A stretch of 64,000 nt of DNA from NCBI RefSeq assembly GCF_019649055.1, contig NW_026570296.1, forward strand, positions 616,295 to 680,294, given 5' to 3'. This stretch comes from Paramacrobiotus metropolitanus. Its lineage: Eukaryota > Tardigrada > Eutardigrada > Parachela > Macrobiotidae. Positions within the stretch are counted from its first letter, which is position 1; each line of letters opens with the position of its first letter. Below the pieces are notes generated by a model. That model was not told the origin of the DNA and ran no database searches. It saw only the letters and a program-made list of their open reading frames with translations. The position numbers were made by a program, and so were the translations under genes. Positions 31,366 through 41,084 of the stretch are shown here, piece by piece.

Positions 31366-31805
31366 TCAGTTATCTTATCTCAGATCAAATTTCCCATTAC
31401 GACTCAGAGTTCAGCGGAAAATCCCCATTCGGGTTGTTTACTTCGTTCTGATTGGTCCGCTAGCTCAAAATATTCAGTTCAAATTTCGGCCAATCACAGC
31501 TCAGATAACTGACCAATCCCGTTTCACCATTTAAAAATTTTATCTGAGCCTGACGTCACGGTCAACGGCCAGACATGCGCGCCGCGTGCAAAACTCCGCC
31601 TACATCTACGCTCAGCTCAGTACGGACCAATGAAATTGACAATTTTACCATCTAACCAATCCCGTAATTAATAACGGTTTTCTACTCGTTAAACCGTCCG
31701 TTTCCACGAGAAAGTGATCCAGATGATCCAGATTCTTTTTCCACTGTCCGTTCCCGCGCTGCCGCCGGTTTTTCCGTAGCGGTTGTGCCGCCCGCTTTTC
31801 AAATG

Positions 31806-31839
31806 CTACTGTGCCGGCTGACTGCCGTAGCAACAGTAG
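31806..31839. repeat. 5' leader copy of the CCGG...CCG hairpin
   Basis: A perfect 7-bp outer stem CTACTGT/ACAGTAG encloses GCCGGCTGACTGCCGTAGCA, which differs by one base from the core of hairpin 7 in the 3' array (GCCGGCTAACTGCCGTAGCA). The outer stem sequences are unrelated, so the core and the pairing are what is kept. Confidence 0.8.
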
Positions 31840-31925
31840 TGGTGCTCTACTCCAGTTTGGAGGAGTCTGATCTGTCTTTTCCCGTGCGCCCCTTTTAGCG
31901 CTTCGCCGCTTGTGGCCCACGGCTT

Positions 31926-32066
31926 AGGATTCGCTGAATCCTTGCCGAGTATCATGACACCAGTGTAGGTCTTCGCTGAAGACTCTACACCGAGGAACAC
32001 TGACGACTGAACTCTTGCACTCTTGCACAGCAGTGGAACAGCACAGGTCTTCGCTGAAGACACTGT
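31926..32066. repeat. Three GCT-loop hairpins in the 5' leader
   Basis: AGGATTC-GCT-GAATCCT (31926-31942), GTGTAG-GTCTTC-GCT-GAAGAC-T-CTACAC (31963-31990, one bulged base) and ACAG-GTCTTC-GCT-GAAGAC-A-CTGT (32043-32066, one bulged base). The TTC-GCT-GAA centre is constant, the outer stems change but pair, and the bulge is in the same place in the last two. Confidence 0.75.
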
Positions 32067-32231
32067 ACCGAAAACCAAAGCTGGAAAATCCACGTCAGAT
32101 GAGGCCGTTCACCGCTTGTGGTGTGCGCTTTGCTTTTCGAAGGACCTGTGCTTTACTGGTCGGAAATCGCATCAAATAACAGGCCAACTTTGCCTGACAC
32201 AAATCAAATCAAATCAGAGAACCGCTGTCGG

Positions 32232-32242
32232 CTCTGCTACCA
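32232..32242 (-). promoter_or_regulatory. Primer binding site (initiator tRNA-Met type)
   Basis: Directly inside the 5' LTR the sense strand reads TGGTAGCAGAG, complementary to the 3' end of animal initiator tRNA-Met (...CTCTGCTACCA) over 11 bases. It primes minus-strand DNA synthesis. Eleven bases is short but within the range known for LTR elements. Confidence 0.8.
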
Positions 32243-32587
32243 TCTAATGCTAGATCCAACTGTGATCCAGATACGGAGACCTAAACGGAATAGATCCCGT
32301 GGAGTGAGCTATGCGATTAGTATAGCGAACTACGCGTAATCACGAAACGTCGCACCGCTAATAGCTGACTTTTAATTAATTGAAAATTCCGACAACAGAA
32401 AATCAATAATGATCGGCGCAGCTCGATCGTAAAGCGTGGAGCCCATTCAACAGTGTGTAACACTGTGCAGCACGTGCTATGCCGCGCCCACTAACACAAC
32501 TCAAGCCAATCAGAAGAGACACAACACAGACACGTAATCCAGTGGCGTAGCGTTGCGGACGTGAACGCTAGTGAACCCCCGCTCACA
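32243..32587 (-). repeat. 5' LTR of element 1 (345 bp)
   Basis: Matches the left LTR except for five rather than four C's near the outer end. In sense it begins TGTGAGCG (U3) and ends GCATTAGA at the primer site. Promoter-like pieces seen: inverted CCAAT box (plus GCCAATCAG near 32504), E-box CACGTG near 32472, and an AT-rich TTAATTAAAAG that could serve as TATA region. Confidence 0.95.
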
Positions 32588-33562
32588 AGTCAAACAATTC
32601 CCGGAATTCAGCTGGCGATCAAGGAAATCCGAACAGATCTGCACCAGCTGCGGAACGTCGTATTTGTCAGCGCACACCATGGTTTCGATGACGTTGTCGG
32701 TACTGAGACTGTCCACGGCATCGGTATACAGGAAACTGCAAGGCACAGATTTAAATTTGGCTTAACCGAGCAGTTACACAGCAAACAAAGGTAACTCGAA
32801 AAGGCCCCAATGGAAAGCCTCCATGACAGTTCCTGAGATAGGTTTGCAATTATACGAAACCTTCTACGAATAGAATGATTATTTAGTTAATCAAATCAGT
32901 TATGAAAAAGTTTTTTTCAAAATTTGATCAACGGAACGGCATTAAATGGAAAACTTCAGACACTAAATATATAGAAAGCAATCAGTAATGATAAACTATT
33001 TTCGTGCACCATCTCTGCGATAAGAGGAAGAACTCTTCTACAAACATGGCAAAATGTTTAGTTTTCCCGTTTCTTTCAATTTGCATTCTCATCAAACAAC
33101 CTGGCCCCACTGAAAACTAAAGGATTTCTACCATATAAGTACCTGAGCATATTGGCAAATGCATCTGGATGAATGTCCGCAATGTTGATGGCACCTTCAC
33201 ATTTTTCTGGCAGACTCCCATAGAACATCGTATGGAACACAGCGCTGCGAATGCACAAGACGAACCTACAATCAGCCTTCACGCTCAAAAAGTCCTGACG
33301 AAATGGTGAAATGCAGGAAGATGGCAAATAAGCAAAAATCGTTCGAAGGTTCAAAACATTGCCCAAGTGATTCGAATCTGCTTTCCACTTACTTGTGTGC
33401 GGGAAAGATCTTCACTGTGCCAAAGTCACGTCCCACTGCGAAGCTAACATCACTGAGTTTTCCAGTGAGAAATGCCTGCTTCACGAAATCCGCAATTTGG
33501 CCAGTGTTCGGATCTGGCACTCCGTTTCCAGGAACCGTCGATGATGTTGCTTTCAGGGACAT
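32588..33562 (-). pseudogene. BTB-BACK gene, 5' half (exons 1-3a), split by retroelement 1
   Basis: Exon 1 33393-33562 (ATG at 33562, MSLKATSSTVPG), exon 2 33143-33265, exon 3a 32588-32735, which starts with SFLYTDAVDSL across the junction and runs into the right TSD copy at 32588-32591. It encodes most of the BTB domain (LSDVSFAVGRDFGTVKIF, VFHTMFYGSLPEKC, CADKYDVPQLVQICSDFL). The rest of the gene is at 7031-8117, 24.5 kb away. Splice sites in this half are normal. Reading into the LTR adds a short unrelated tail before a stop, so a truncated BTB-only product is conceivable. Confidence 0.85.
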
Positions 33563-34495
33563 GGCTGCGTATTATAATCAGCAGGTTACGGATCACTCAA
33601 ACGTGGGAAATTGTGGAGAATACAGAGTAAAATACAAAGCTACGGTTCTACAAAGCAAATTATAGGAAAACCAAAAGACCATCGAGTGACGGTCGAAGTG
33701 AGAAACGTTTGAATAGTTCGTGTAACTTGTATTCTCGTTGAACGACGTAGATCCAATTGTTCAAGAAGCACCACCCGTGGGTGGAAGGTACGGCTGATGA
33801 GCCACCCATCCGGAGGCCACATATGTAGGAACAGATTTGAAGATTTAAAATTGTTTCGCTGTTAGCTGGTTACTACACTCGTTTTCTAAAAATTTAAGAC
33901 TCCATTGACATTTTTAGTTGGTGTCACCAACTAAAAATTGGTTGCCCTTGTATCGATTGGTTGCCCTTGTTGACGGTCGGCTCCCTTGCCTCCCCGCCCG
34001 ACACTCCCGCTGGTCAACCCCTTCAGCGAGCGGTCTTTTCTGTAGCCGATTCCACACGACAACTCCGCAACTCTTACCGTTAGTAACGGTGCTGGGTGCA
34101 TGCCATAACTACGTGTAGATTCAGTGGCTGGGATACATTCAGGACTCTGCCGACTGCGGAGTCTCGGGTAGTCTGGACAAAAGCCGTTGGTACGCGGTAG
34201 AAGTCAAAACGTCAGACCTGCAGAAATAAATTTGAAGGTCGGTTTCACAGGTATTACATTTTTCTTACGTTTCCTTGAACGGTCCTATGCAGACGTAAGC
34301 GACCGCCTGTTCCGGTCAAGAGCAATGCAAACACTGCATTTTTACAGCGATTCCATTGGCGTTTTCAGTTGGTCCGATAAGAAAACGATGTGCTGTTAAA
34401 CGTCTCTTAACTATTATTAATTGGGAAAGCTTGAAATCCCTTGTTACAGTGTTGCATGAAGAGTTAAATGTATTATTTTGCTGTGAACTGCAGAA
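33563..34495. other. Divergent intergenic region, no gene recognised
   Basis: Lies between the start of the split BTB gene (minus) and the kelch-like fragment. Only short frames without family character. It contains a perfect palindrome at 33911-33937, followed by a direct repeat of TTGGTTGCCCTTGT (near 33938 and 33957). Confidence 0.5.
33911..33937. repeat. Perfect 13-bp-arm palindrome
   Basis: TTTTTAGTTGGTG and CACCAACTAAAAA are exact inverse complements around one central T. It could be a residual transposon end or an operator; nothing around it decides this. Confidence 0.7.
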
Positions 34496-34498
34496 TCT

Positions 34499-35022
34499 GT
34501 GATCATTTTTATGTGGGGCTACAACACGCCGACAAAAACAGCGGAGAACATGAATGTGGCCGACTTGTACTGTTTCGATCCGCTGACATCCAGCATTTAT
34601 AGCGTGCCGGGCGCCGTTCCGCCACATTTGGGGTGGTCCTATCCTGTATATGGTGAAAGACGGTCAACTGCGAGTCTAGGTGTTGGCGGATGCGGTTGGT
34701 CAAGACTCAAGAGGACCCCTGCCGTCTGTACAGGTAAAATGCCGGCGTGGATCAGTGGACGAATGTGGGTAAATTTCCTGCCCGAGAAGCCAGAATGGCC
34801 GGAATTGACGATCGTATCTTCGTACTGGAAGCCGACCGGGAGGTGTATGCTTTCGGCGAAGAACATCGCCATTTAATCGCGAAAGCCAAGATGCCGACTC
34901 AACTGCATGGCAGTGCAACCGTTGCGTATCACGGCCGGTTGTATTTGTTTGTGGGAAGAGCTGGCCTTCCCGCAATGGAAGCTACCGGAAAAAAAGCCCA
35001 CTGGATTCTTGAAAGATTTTGA
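34499..35022 (+). pseudogene. Kelch-repeat fragment, frame-broken
   Basis: Two plus-strand frames read like kelch blades: MWGYNTPTKTAENMNVADLY, CFDPLTSSIYSVPGAVPPH in one, and DQWTNVGKFPAREARMAGID, ADREVYAFGEEHRHLIAKAK, HGSATVAYHGRLYLFVGRAG in another from about 34747. The frames change between 34640 and 34745 and a stop lies just before the second part. No BTB part is attached. It is probably a remnant of a kelch-like gene such as the one at 1-769, or part of a gene with an unrecognised intron. Confidence 0.45.
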
Positions 35023-35478
35023 AAGAAAGAATCTGCAAAAAATGTGGTGCAGAGAATAACAGAATCTGCATGTCTGAAAGCCGGGACGTTCAAATACTGT
35101 ACGTACAACTGTACAAGCGGTATCGACTTACACGCTATCAGCCAATCAGAGACGGTGCTATACAGTAGTGATTTCCAAAGCAGCTGTGACGCTTTGAGCG
35201 CCAAAGTTTGGAGTTTTGCGAGCAGTATCTAAAAGTTCCAGATTTTACACATGGTAAATTTTACTATTAATACACCGTCCCCTTTTTGATTTTCGAACTT
35301 TTCCAAAATTTCCGTTTAAAGTTGTTGTCTTCCGAGTCCTGAAACAGCACTCGGTGTGTTTTTTCAGCTGCGATTTCCGAAGGCTAACCTTATCCAGACT
35401 GCAACGCCGTCGCCTACTCGGACCGTCGGACGGAGACTATCAAGCCCACCCACTGTTGTCTTTCCCGCCTGCACCGCA

Positions 35479-37186
35479 ATGGCCTCCACAAATGTAACAT
35501 CATCGACCGCTTCCCAACAAGACGGACGGACGGGCGGCAGCGTCGCCACCTGCATGCAGCAAGCATTGACCAGCGGCGATTTCAGCGATGTGCAGTTTGC
35601 CGTGGGGGGCAACTTTGGCCCAGCGAAGATCTTCAATGCTCACAAGTAATGCTCCACTCATCCATCGCTTGCTTGAGTATTTTTCAAGATTTTGATTCTG
35701 TTTCTGTTGATTCTGTTTCTGTTGTATTTGTAGGAATTTTTTTAGTATGCGCAGCCCTGTGTTTCGCACCATGTTCTATGGAAGCATGCCCGAAACTCGC
35801 CAAGCTCCCATCGAGATTCCGGATTTTATTCCCGAAGCGTTCGCTAACTTGCTCAGGTACTTAGTAGCTAGCATTTATTTCGGACTATTCGGTGTTGTAT
35901 TGCTGTTGTATTGTACGTGCGCGCTTTTCAGCTTTATGTACACGGATAAAGTGGAGAACCTGAACACCGACAACGTCATCCTCACGATGAACTGCGCTGA
36001 CAAGTATGATTTTGCGCCGTTGGTCCGGGTTTGTCTGGAGATGATCCACAGCCAGCTGAGCGCCGCCAACTGTTTGCCCGTCCTGGAACAGGTGCGTACT
36101 TGTAAGTTCCTGTAACACAACAGTAGATAGAGAAAAGATGAGCGTCTTGCATGACAACCAGGAAGTTGCAGGCACTCCATTGGCATGCGGGCGCTGTCGC
36201 GGAGAAGTGCTTTAGTTTGTTGGATAAGGAAAGCAGCGCGGTCCTGAAGTCGAAAGAGTTCACGGCGATCAGTCAGGGTACGCTGCAGGTTATTCTGCAG
36301 CGTAATACGCTGTCTGTTGTGGAACATGCCATTTACTTGGCTGTTGAACGGTAAGTATATACATACTGTACTAAGTATGTACATGGATATCTCTTGCCCT
36401 TGAAACTTCCAACTTTGATAGCGTGCCAATTTGCTGGTTTTGTTGTGCGGCTGGGGAACTTGTGCCGATACCTGAAGGAGTTTAGTGGGAGGTGTGCTTG
36501 GTCTGAGTTTTTATCATTAAGCATGGTTGCAGATGGGCTACCGAAGCCTGCCGTCGCAACGACTTGGAGCCGTCCGCTGTCCATCGTCGCCAAATGCTGG
36601 GAGATGCCTTGTACCTGGTTCGGTTTCCGTTGCTGAGTGGTGCGGAGCTGGCTGACGGTCCGGCCAAGGTTAGGTTCAATTATATTTAATTTCTCCCGAC
36701 GTCTTGTACAGTAATCTACGTGCAGCGCAAAGCTTGTGCATACTTGTGTTCTTCTCCTGGCAGAGCGGCCTGCTGACCGAGTCCGAGCTTCTGAACATCT
36801 TCCTGTACCAGAATGCCGCGGTGAAACCCTCACTGCCATTTCCCACGGAATGTCGTGAAAATCAAAATGGCCTGGTATCAACCGATTTTCAAGTGGGCGA
36901 TGAAGTGTTCGTTAAGCGCGTAATTTCCCGAACCTGTTATGGTAACGGTGAAATTCTGTCCACGGCGTACGGCTGGAAGTCAGCCGTCATTACTGGCATG
37001 CGTCAATCGAAATTGGCATTTACGTGGCGCAAAAGTGGCCGGGAAGGCATCGCAGCGCCAAAAGATGTCATCCGCGTCGAGGATGTTACGATCAGCGATG
37101 AGTCTTTGCAAGAAAACAAACGGTTCAAAGGATACAAACCTGGCAAAGGGATGTATTTCTACGTCTATAATGAAGATAATGATTAG
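35479..37186 (+). CDS. BTB-BACK protein, 395 aa, six exons, intact
   Basis: Exons 35479-35645, 35734-35856, 35932-36091, 36172-36350, 36533-36668 and 36764-37186, all with GT-AG borders, give a single frame. Start MASTNVTSSTASQQDG, as in the other plus-strand paralogues. BTB: DFSDVQFAVGGNFGPAKIF, VFRTMFYGSMPETRQAP, FMYTDKVENLNTDNVI, CADKYDFAPLVRVCLEMI. BACK: WHAGAVAEKCFSLLDKESS, HRRQMLGDALYLVRFPLL, ESELLNIFLYQNAAVKP. The C-terminal module (FQVGDEVFVKRVISRTCYG, SAVITGMRQSKLAFTWRKSG) keeps the first, Tudor-like half and lacks the GGxHRI half seen in minus-strand paralogues. Role by family: cullin-3 adaptor; substrate unknown. It is divergent to the gene at 33562 and convergent with the pseudogene at 38040-38687. 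Confidence 0.88.
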
Positions 37187-38039
37187 TCAACACTGTATTT
37201 TCTGGGCTTGATGTCTGACTTATCGGGCGTAATTTGCAGAAGCAGGTGTGATGTTTACTGTTTTTTTTGAAACGACAATTATTGTACTAATACGGTATTC
37301 CTGAAATTTTCTTATAAAGTTTGAAGTGCCTTTATTATTGAAAGAGAGTTTGTTGATATGTGGATTGCAACTGTTAAGTGAGCAGCAACCAATGCCAACC
37401 ATAGCCGCTGAAAATCGCCATAACACAGAAATTTCCGGATGGTATTGTGATGTTCGCACACGACGGTGTTTGGTATATAAAGGCCGAGCGTGGCGCATTG
37501 GTAGTGTCGCGAAGTGGAGCAGCTCTCGCGGCGTTTGCCTGAAGAAAACGTTTCGACCGCGATCGCAGCTGATGTATCTTCGGCACAGGAAGCGCTTTCT
37601 GGCTTCCTGTGATTCGCGACTTTACTTTACGTAATTCTTTACTAGTCAAAGGAGATTTTTCCCCCGAAACTTTGTTCCGAGTTCCATTTCCGTGACACAA
37701 GCTTCTAATAAACAGAAAAGAACGTATTTTGCACGATTTGTTAATATGACAAGCTAGCACATACAGTGCAGCACGCACATCGGATGGCGGAGGATGACAG
37801 TTAAAAAAAGGTCAAAAGAAAGTCAATACGGATGCAACGGTTGTGTTATCATAGCAGGCTCTTGACTTGATTTCGCATACTCGCTGGAATTATTTATTGA
37901 AACCTCGACATGTAAAACGAAAACAATTCGGGCAGTGCATCAAACAAAGGCATCGGTGCATCATCAAACAAAGCGTAGTGCATCAAACAAAGGCATCAGA
38001 CTTCATCAACAAGAGAAAAGCTTGGCCATCGACTCGGTT
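37187..38039. other. Convergent intergenic region, duplicated elsewhere
   Basis: No gene. Blocks here recur in the same order at 43428-44346: GGGCTTGATNTCTGACT after the stop, TACGGTATTNCTGAA..., CAGATGGCGGAGGA-like and GGATGCAACGGTTG blocks. It shows that the duplicated unit includes the 3' flank. AATAAA occurs near 37707 on the plus strand. Confidence 0.6.
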
Positions 38040-38687
38040 CCAAGGTTTCCCTTCCATTACCCTATATATCGTGATGTATGCACTTTCAGATCAGCGAATC
38101 CGGCAGTCTTATATTCCCGTTCACAATTATCCGATCCAGTCCGCCCATTTCAGCTCTATCGTATTCCGCATACTCGCCCGGGGATATAATACGCACGCTT
38201 CGATCCTTTGTCAGGACTTCCTGAGAACCGCACACGTACTCTTTCGGAGTAGTGTCCTCCTAGCGGAATGCCTCGTTGTTGTACCAAGTGAAGACCACGT
38301 GTTACTGATGCAACCCGGTTGTTCTGGCTGGTCGAAAGTAATCGGACCGAAGCACGAATACGTCCGCTCCCGGAAACAAGACCCTCCGCTGTCCCGTTCG
38401 TGGCTGCGTGGGAAACAGACACTCTGGCTTCGCAGTGGAATTCTGGTACATAAACAAGGTGTATTACTCCGACTCCGTCTGCAGACCGCTTTATGAAAAA
38501 GCATTACAAAGCAACAATCCATTAAATACAGCAATATGGCGTCCCAATTACCTTGCCGCGACCATCAGCAAGTTCGGCGTTGACCAGCAGCGGAAATTGC
38601 ACGAGAAATAGCGCATTGCTCAATATTTGAAGCCGGTTAGCGCCGGAAGTGTCCATAGCGTGACGAGCGCAGGCAGCCGCTGTCCGT
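38040..38687 (-). pseudogene. BTB-BACK pseudogene, exons 5-6 only
   Basis: Exon 5 (38552-38687) is open (SGANRLQILSNALFLVQFPL) but its conserved first Trp codon is changed to CGG. Exon 6 (from 38490) has lost the acceptor AG (TAA precedes it), carries in-frame stops at 38302-38304 and 38260-38262, and a later one-base deletion. Upstream BTB exons are absent. It is the counterpart of exons 5-6 of the gene at 44347-46069, sharing the phrase FPTQPRTGQRR and the 3' flank. Confidence 0.85.
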
Positions 38688-38840
38688 CTACTATGACAAC
38701 TTTCTTGGAATGTGCAAATAATTCGACAGCCTGTAGATTTCTGCCGTTAATCAGGTCATATTTAACGCGAGGCTCCCAATGGTTTCGATTTTGGAACGTT
38801 TTTCAACGTAATAGTGTAAGAAGAGCATTTTTTTAACATA

Positions 38841-38967
38841 CTACGCATTCGCATACTTTGGCTGTAGACTGTAGACTACTGTTGAAGCATGCGTTCTTTG
38901 ACTGTAGACTACGCATTCGCATACTTTGGCTGTAGACTGTAGACTACTGTTGAAGCATGCGTTCTTT
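38841..38967. repeat. 68-bp tandem duplication
   Basis: The block starting CTACGCATTCGCATACTTTG at 38841 is repeated exactly from 38909 for 59 bp; CTGTAGACTGTAGACT inside it is itself a short repeat. It lies between the 38040 pseudogene and the gene ending at 39219. Two identical copies imply a recent slip or an assembly duplication. Confidence 0.85.
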
Positions 38968-39218
38968 CGTCGATCCTATAACGACAGGATAAACGAATGA
39001 GGACATGTGATGTCAAACAACGCACTAACCGAAGCATACAAAGAATCCAGATTAACCATTCGATAAAAAGTCGTAAAAAGATCACATTTAAGTTCATCAG
39101 CGTGATAAGGATGCTTATAGTGCAAACCGAAAAACTAACAGTCCAGTCCGTTCCCTAGAACGTGTCTCATACAAGCGAAGAAATATTTGATCTGTTAATC
39201 AGTTCATTTTCCATCTTT

Positions 39219-41084
39219 TCATTTTAAGGATGGCATACACTCGTCTTCGATACTCAAATCAGCGAACTTAACAGTCCGATTGCTTCCGTTAATACTCACC
39301 CGATGCCGGCCGCCCTTCTCGGCGCCCTCGTACTGCCAATAGGGGCCCCAAGAGTTGACATACACTTCCTGTCCCTTTTTCAGGACGTGCTGCGCACCAA
39401 CTACTTTGTTTTCCGAAGCAGCAGCAACAGCTTCCAGGCCGCTCCTGTACCAAGTGAACACCACGTGCCGCTGGTGCGCCGCAGTCAATCTGGCTGGCTC
39501 CCACCAACTGCCTTCTAGCACAAACACGTCAGCTCCCGTAATCAGTTCTCCTCATTGTCCCGTTCGAGGCTCCGTGCCGAATTGGGTTCCCTCCGGCTTT
39601 GTTGTGGCGTTCTGGTACAAGAACAAGCGACATAACTCACATTCCGTCAGCAGGCCGCTCTGTCATTAGGAGACAAAAAACACAGTTAGCCAAAAACGCG
39701 AACACTGCGATTTCACTGTGCCCGAGGTTCACTTGCCTTGCCGGGGCCGTCAGCCAATTGGGTACTAGCCAGGAGAGGAAACCGTACGAGCAATAACACG
39801 CCGCCCAACATCTTCCGCTTGTTGGCGCCCGTAGCATCCAGGGCGTTCCGTGTGCAGGCCGCCGCTGCCCACCTATAACAGATACCTTAGGTAGTAGTGA
39901 CAAACTCGAACTGGCGACACTGTTGTCCTCTTTGTTCAAGCGCTAAGTAGACTCAGCAATTGATTCTTTATAATAGTATAGGATATCTACTATGTTATAC
40001 CAAAAGCCTGGTTTAGAGTTCTATCTGCACCCTAGAGACTGGAGTACGCATGACGCACCGTTCAACAGCCATGTAGATTACGTGTTCCTCCGCTGACAGC
40101 GTATCGCGCTGCAGAATGGCTTGCAGCGTTTCCTGGGAAATGTCAGTAAATCCAGCGGACAGAAGAACTGCAGCAGTGTTCGCATCCAGAAAAGTCACGC
40201 ACAACTCCACGACGCTGTCGGCATGCCAACCCACAGCCTGCTGGCAAAGAAACCCATCTTTCACATCTGTAACTGAGGCATTACATATTACATAGTCACT
40301 GCGAAAGAAGACAACCGTGCCTGTTTCCAAGTGGCCAGACAATTCTCGGCATTCAAATGGCTCCCGAAGAAGTTACAGCAAATCTGCACCAGCTGCGGCA
40401 AATCGTATTTGTCCGCGCAGTTGATGGTCGCGAATGCGTTGTCAGCATTCAGATCGTCAACCGCGTCCGTGTACATATAACTGCAAATCGAAAAGGATTG
40501 AGTCAACCAGTGCAGAAACAAAACAACTCAACTAATAATTTTAAAGTGTTGTTGCGTATAAATTAGCTCAGCCGTACTTCGCCGGAAATATTACTGCAGT
40601 CACGCAGTGTACTTCAGAACAAATTACAATGCGGTAAACAATGCCCTCCACAACGCACCTGAGCATGTTGGCAAATGCATCTGGATGAATATCGGGAATG
40701 TCGATGGCATCATCGCACTTTTCAGGCAGGCTTCCGTAGAACATTGTCTGGAAGACGTCGCTGCGACCGCTTAAAACGAGTCTACAAACAAGGCATTCAC
40801 ATTTTAGTCGCATGGCATTCGGTTATCGTATCGTAATCAGGTTGTATCGTAATCAAAACAACAACGGGATAAACAGTTAGAGAACTCCGAAGATCTTTCG
40901 AAGCAAAGCGGTCATCTTACTTGTGCGCGGGAAAGTTCCTCGGGTTGCCAAAGTCACGTCCTACTGCGAAGCGTACATCGCTGAGATTTCCACTTGCAAG
41001 GGTCCGTTTCATCATGCCAGCAATTCCGCCATTGTCCAGTTTCTGCCTCTTAAGACCCTTTGAAGAAACTGAACTCGTGGACAT
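39219..41084 (-). pseudogene. BTB-BACK gene with one in-frame TGA in the last exon
   Basis: Exons 40921-41084 (MSTSSVSSKGLKRQKLD), 40659-40781, 40321-40480, 40059-40237, 39737-39872 and 39219-39659 have exactly the family lengths. Everything is open except a TGA at 39552-39554 in exon 6, where paralogues have an Arg codon after RTGQ. The product would end after BACK and lose the C-terminal module (VFVLEGSWWEPARLTAAHQR, GGRHRVSINGSNRTVKFADL), which is still well conserved beyond the stop. So it is a very young pseudogene, a truncated functional gene, or a read-through case. Introns 3 and 5 start with GC; the latter is a consensus GCAAGT donor. It is divergent to the gene at 41669. Confidence 0.8.

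Larger units (their letters stand above)
31366..32231 (-). other. 5' leader of element 1, structured and non-coding
   Basis: No convincing gene. It includes two CCAAT-type stretches (near 31498 and 31522), one CCGG...CCG-core hairpin (31806-31839), a related CCGC-CCGG...CCG-GCGG fold near 31760-31780, three GCT-loop hairpins (31926-32066), and CCGCTTGTGG decamers near 31908 and 32113 that are shared with the 3' untranslated region. These are expected places for packaging or dimerisation signals. Confidence 0.6.
8118..32587 (-). mobile_element. Giant Ty3/gypsy-type LTR retrotransposon (element 1), 24,470 bp
   Basis: Near-identical LTRs (8118-8461 and 32243-32587, differing by one C) flank a minus-strand coding region in the order Gag, protease, RT-RNase H, integrase, the Ty3/gypsy (Metaviridae) order. 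An initiator-tRNA-Met-like primer site sits just inside the right (5') LTR, and a 4-bp TSD flanks the element. Most family members are 5-10 kb; here the excess comes from a long Gag, long disordered linkers, three extra ORFs after integrase, and long untranslated ends. LTR identity suggests a recent insertion. The frame is interrupted by roughly a dozen apparent one-base shifts and no in-frame nonsense substitution was noticed, so either the copy is lightly damaged or the assembly retains indel errors. Confidence 0.95.

Noticed and set aside
32023-32339. Open frames crossing the leader and 5' LTR of element 1
   Set aside because: Short, no family character, and overlapping the primer site, structured leader and LTR.
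35796-36115. Alternative start of BTB exon 2 at the in-frame ATG (MRSPVF)
   Set aside because: A consistent acceptor upstream in every paralogue joins exon 1 in frame and gives the full BTB domain.
37480-37560. tRNA-like stretch GAGCGTGGCGCATTGGTAG
   Set aside because: No cloverleaf can be completed and no T-loop consensus follows.
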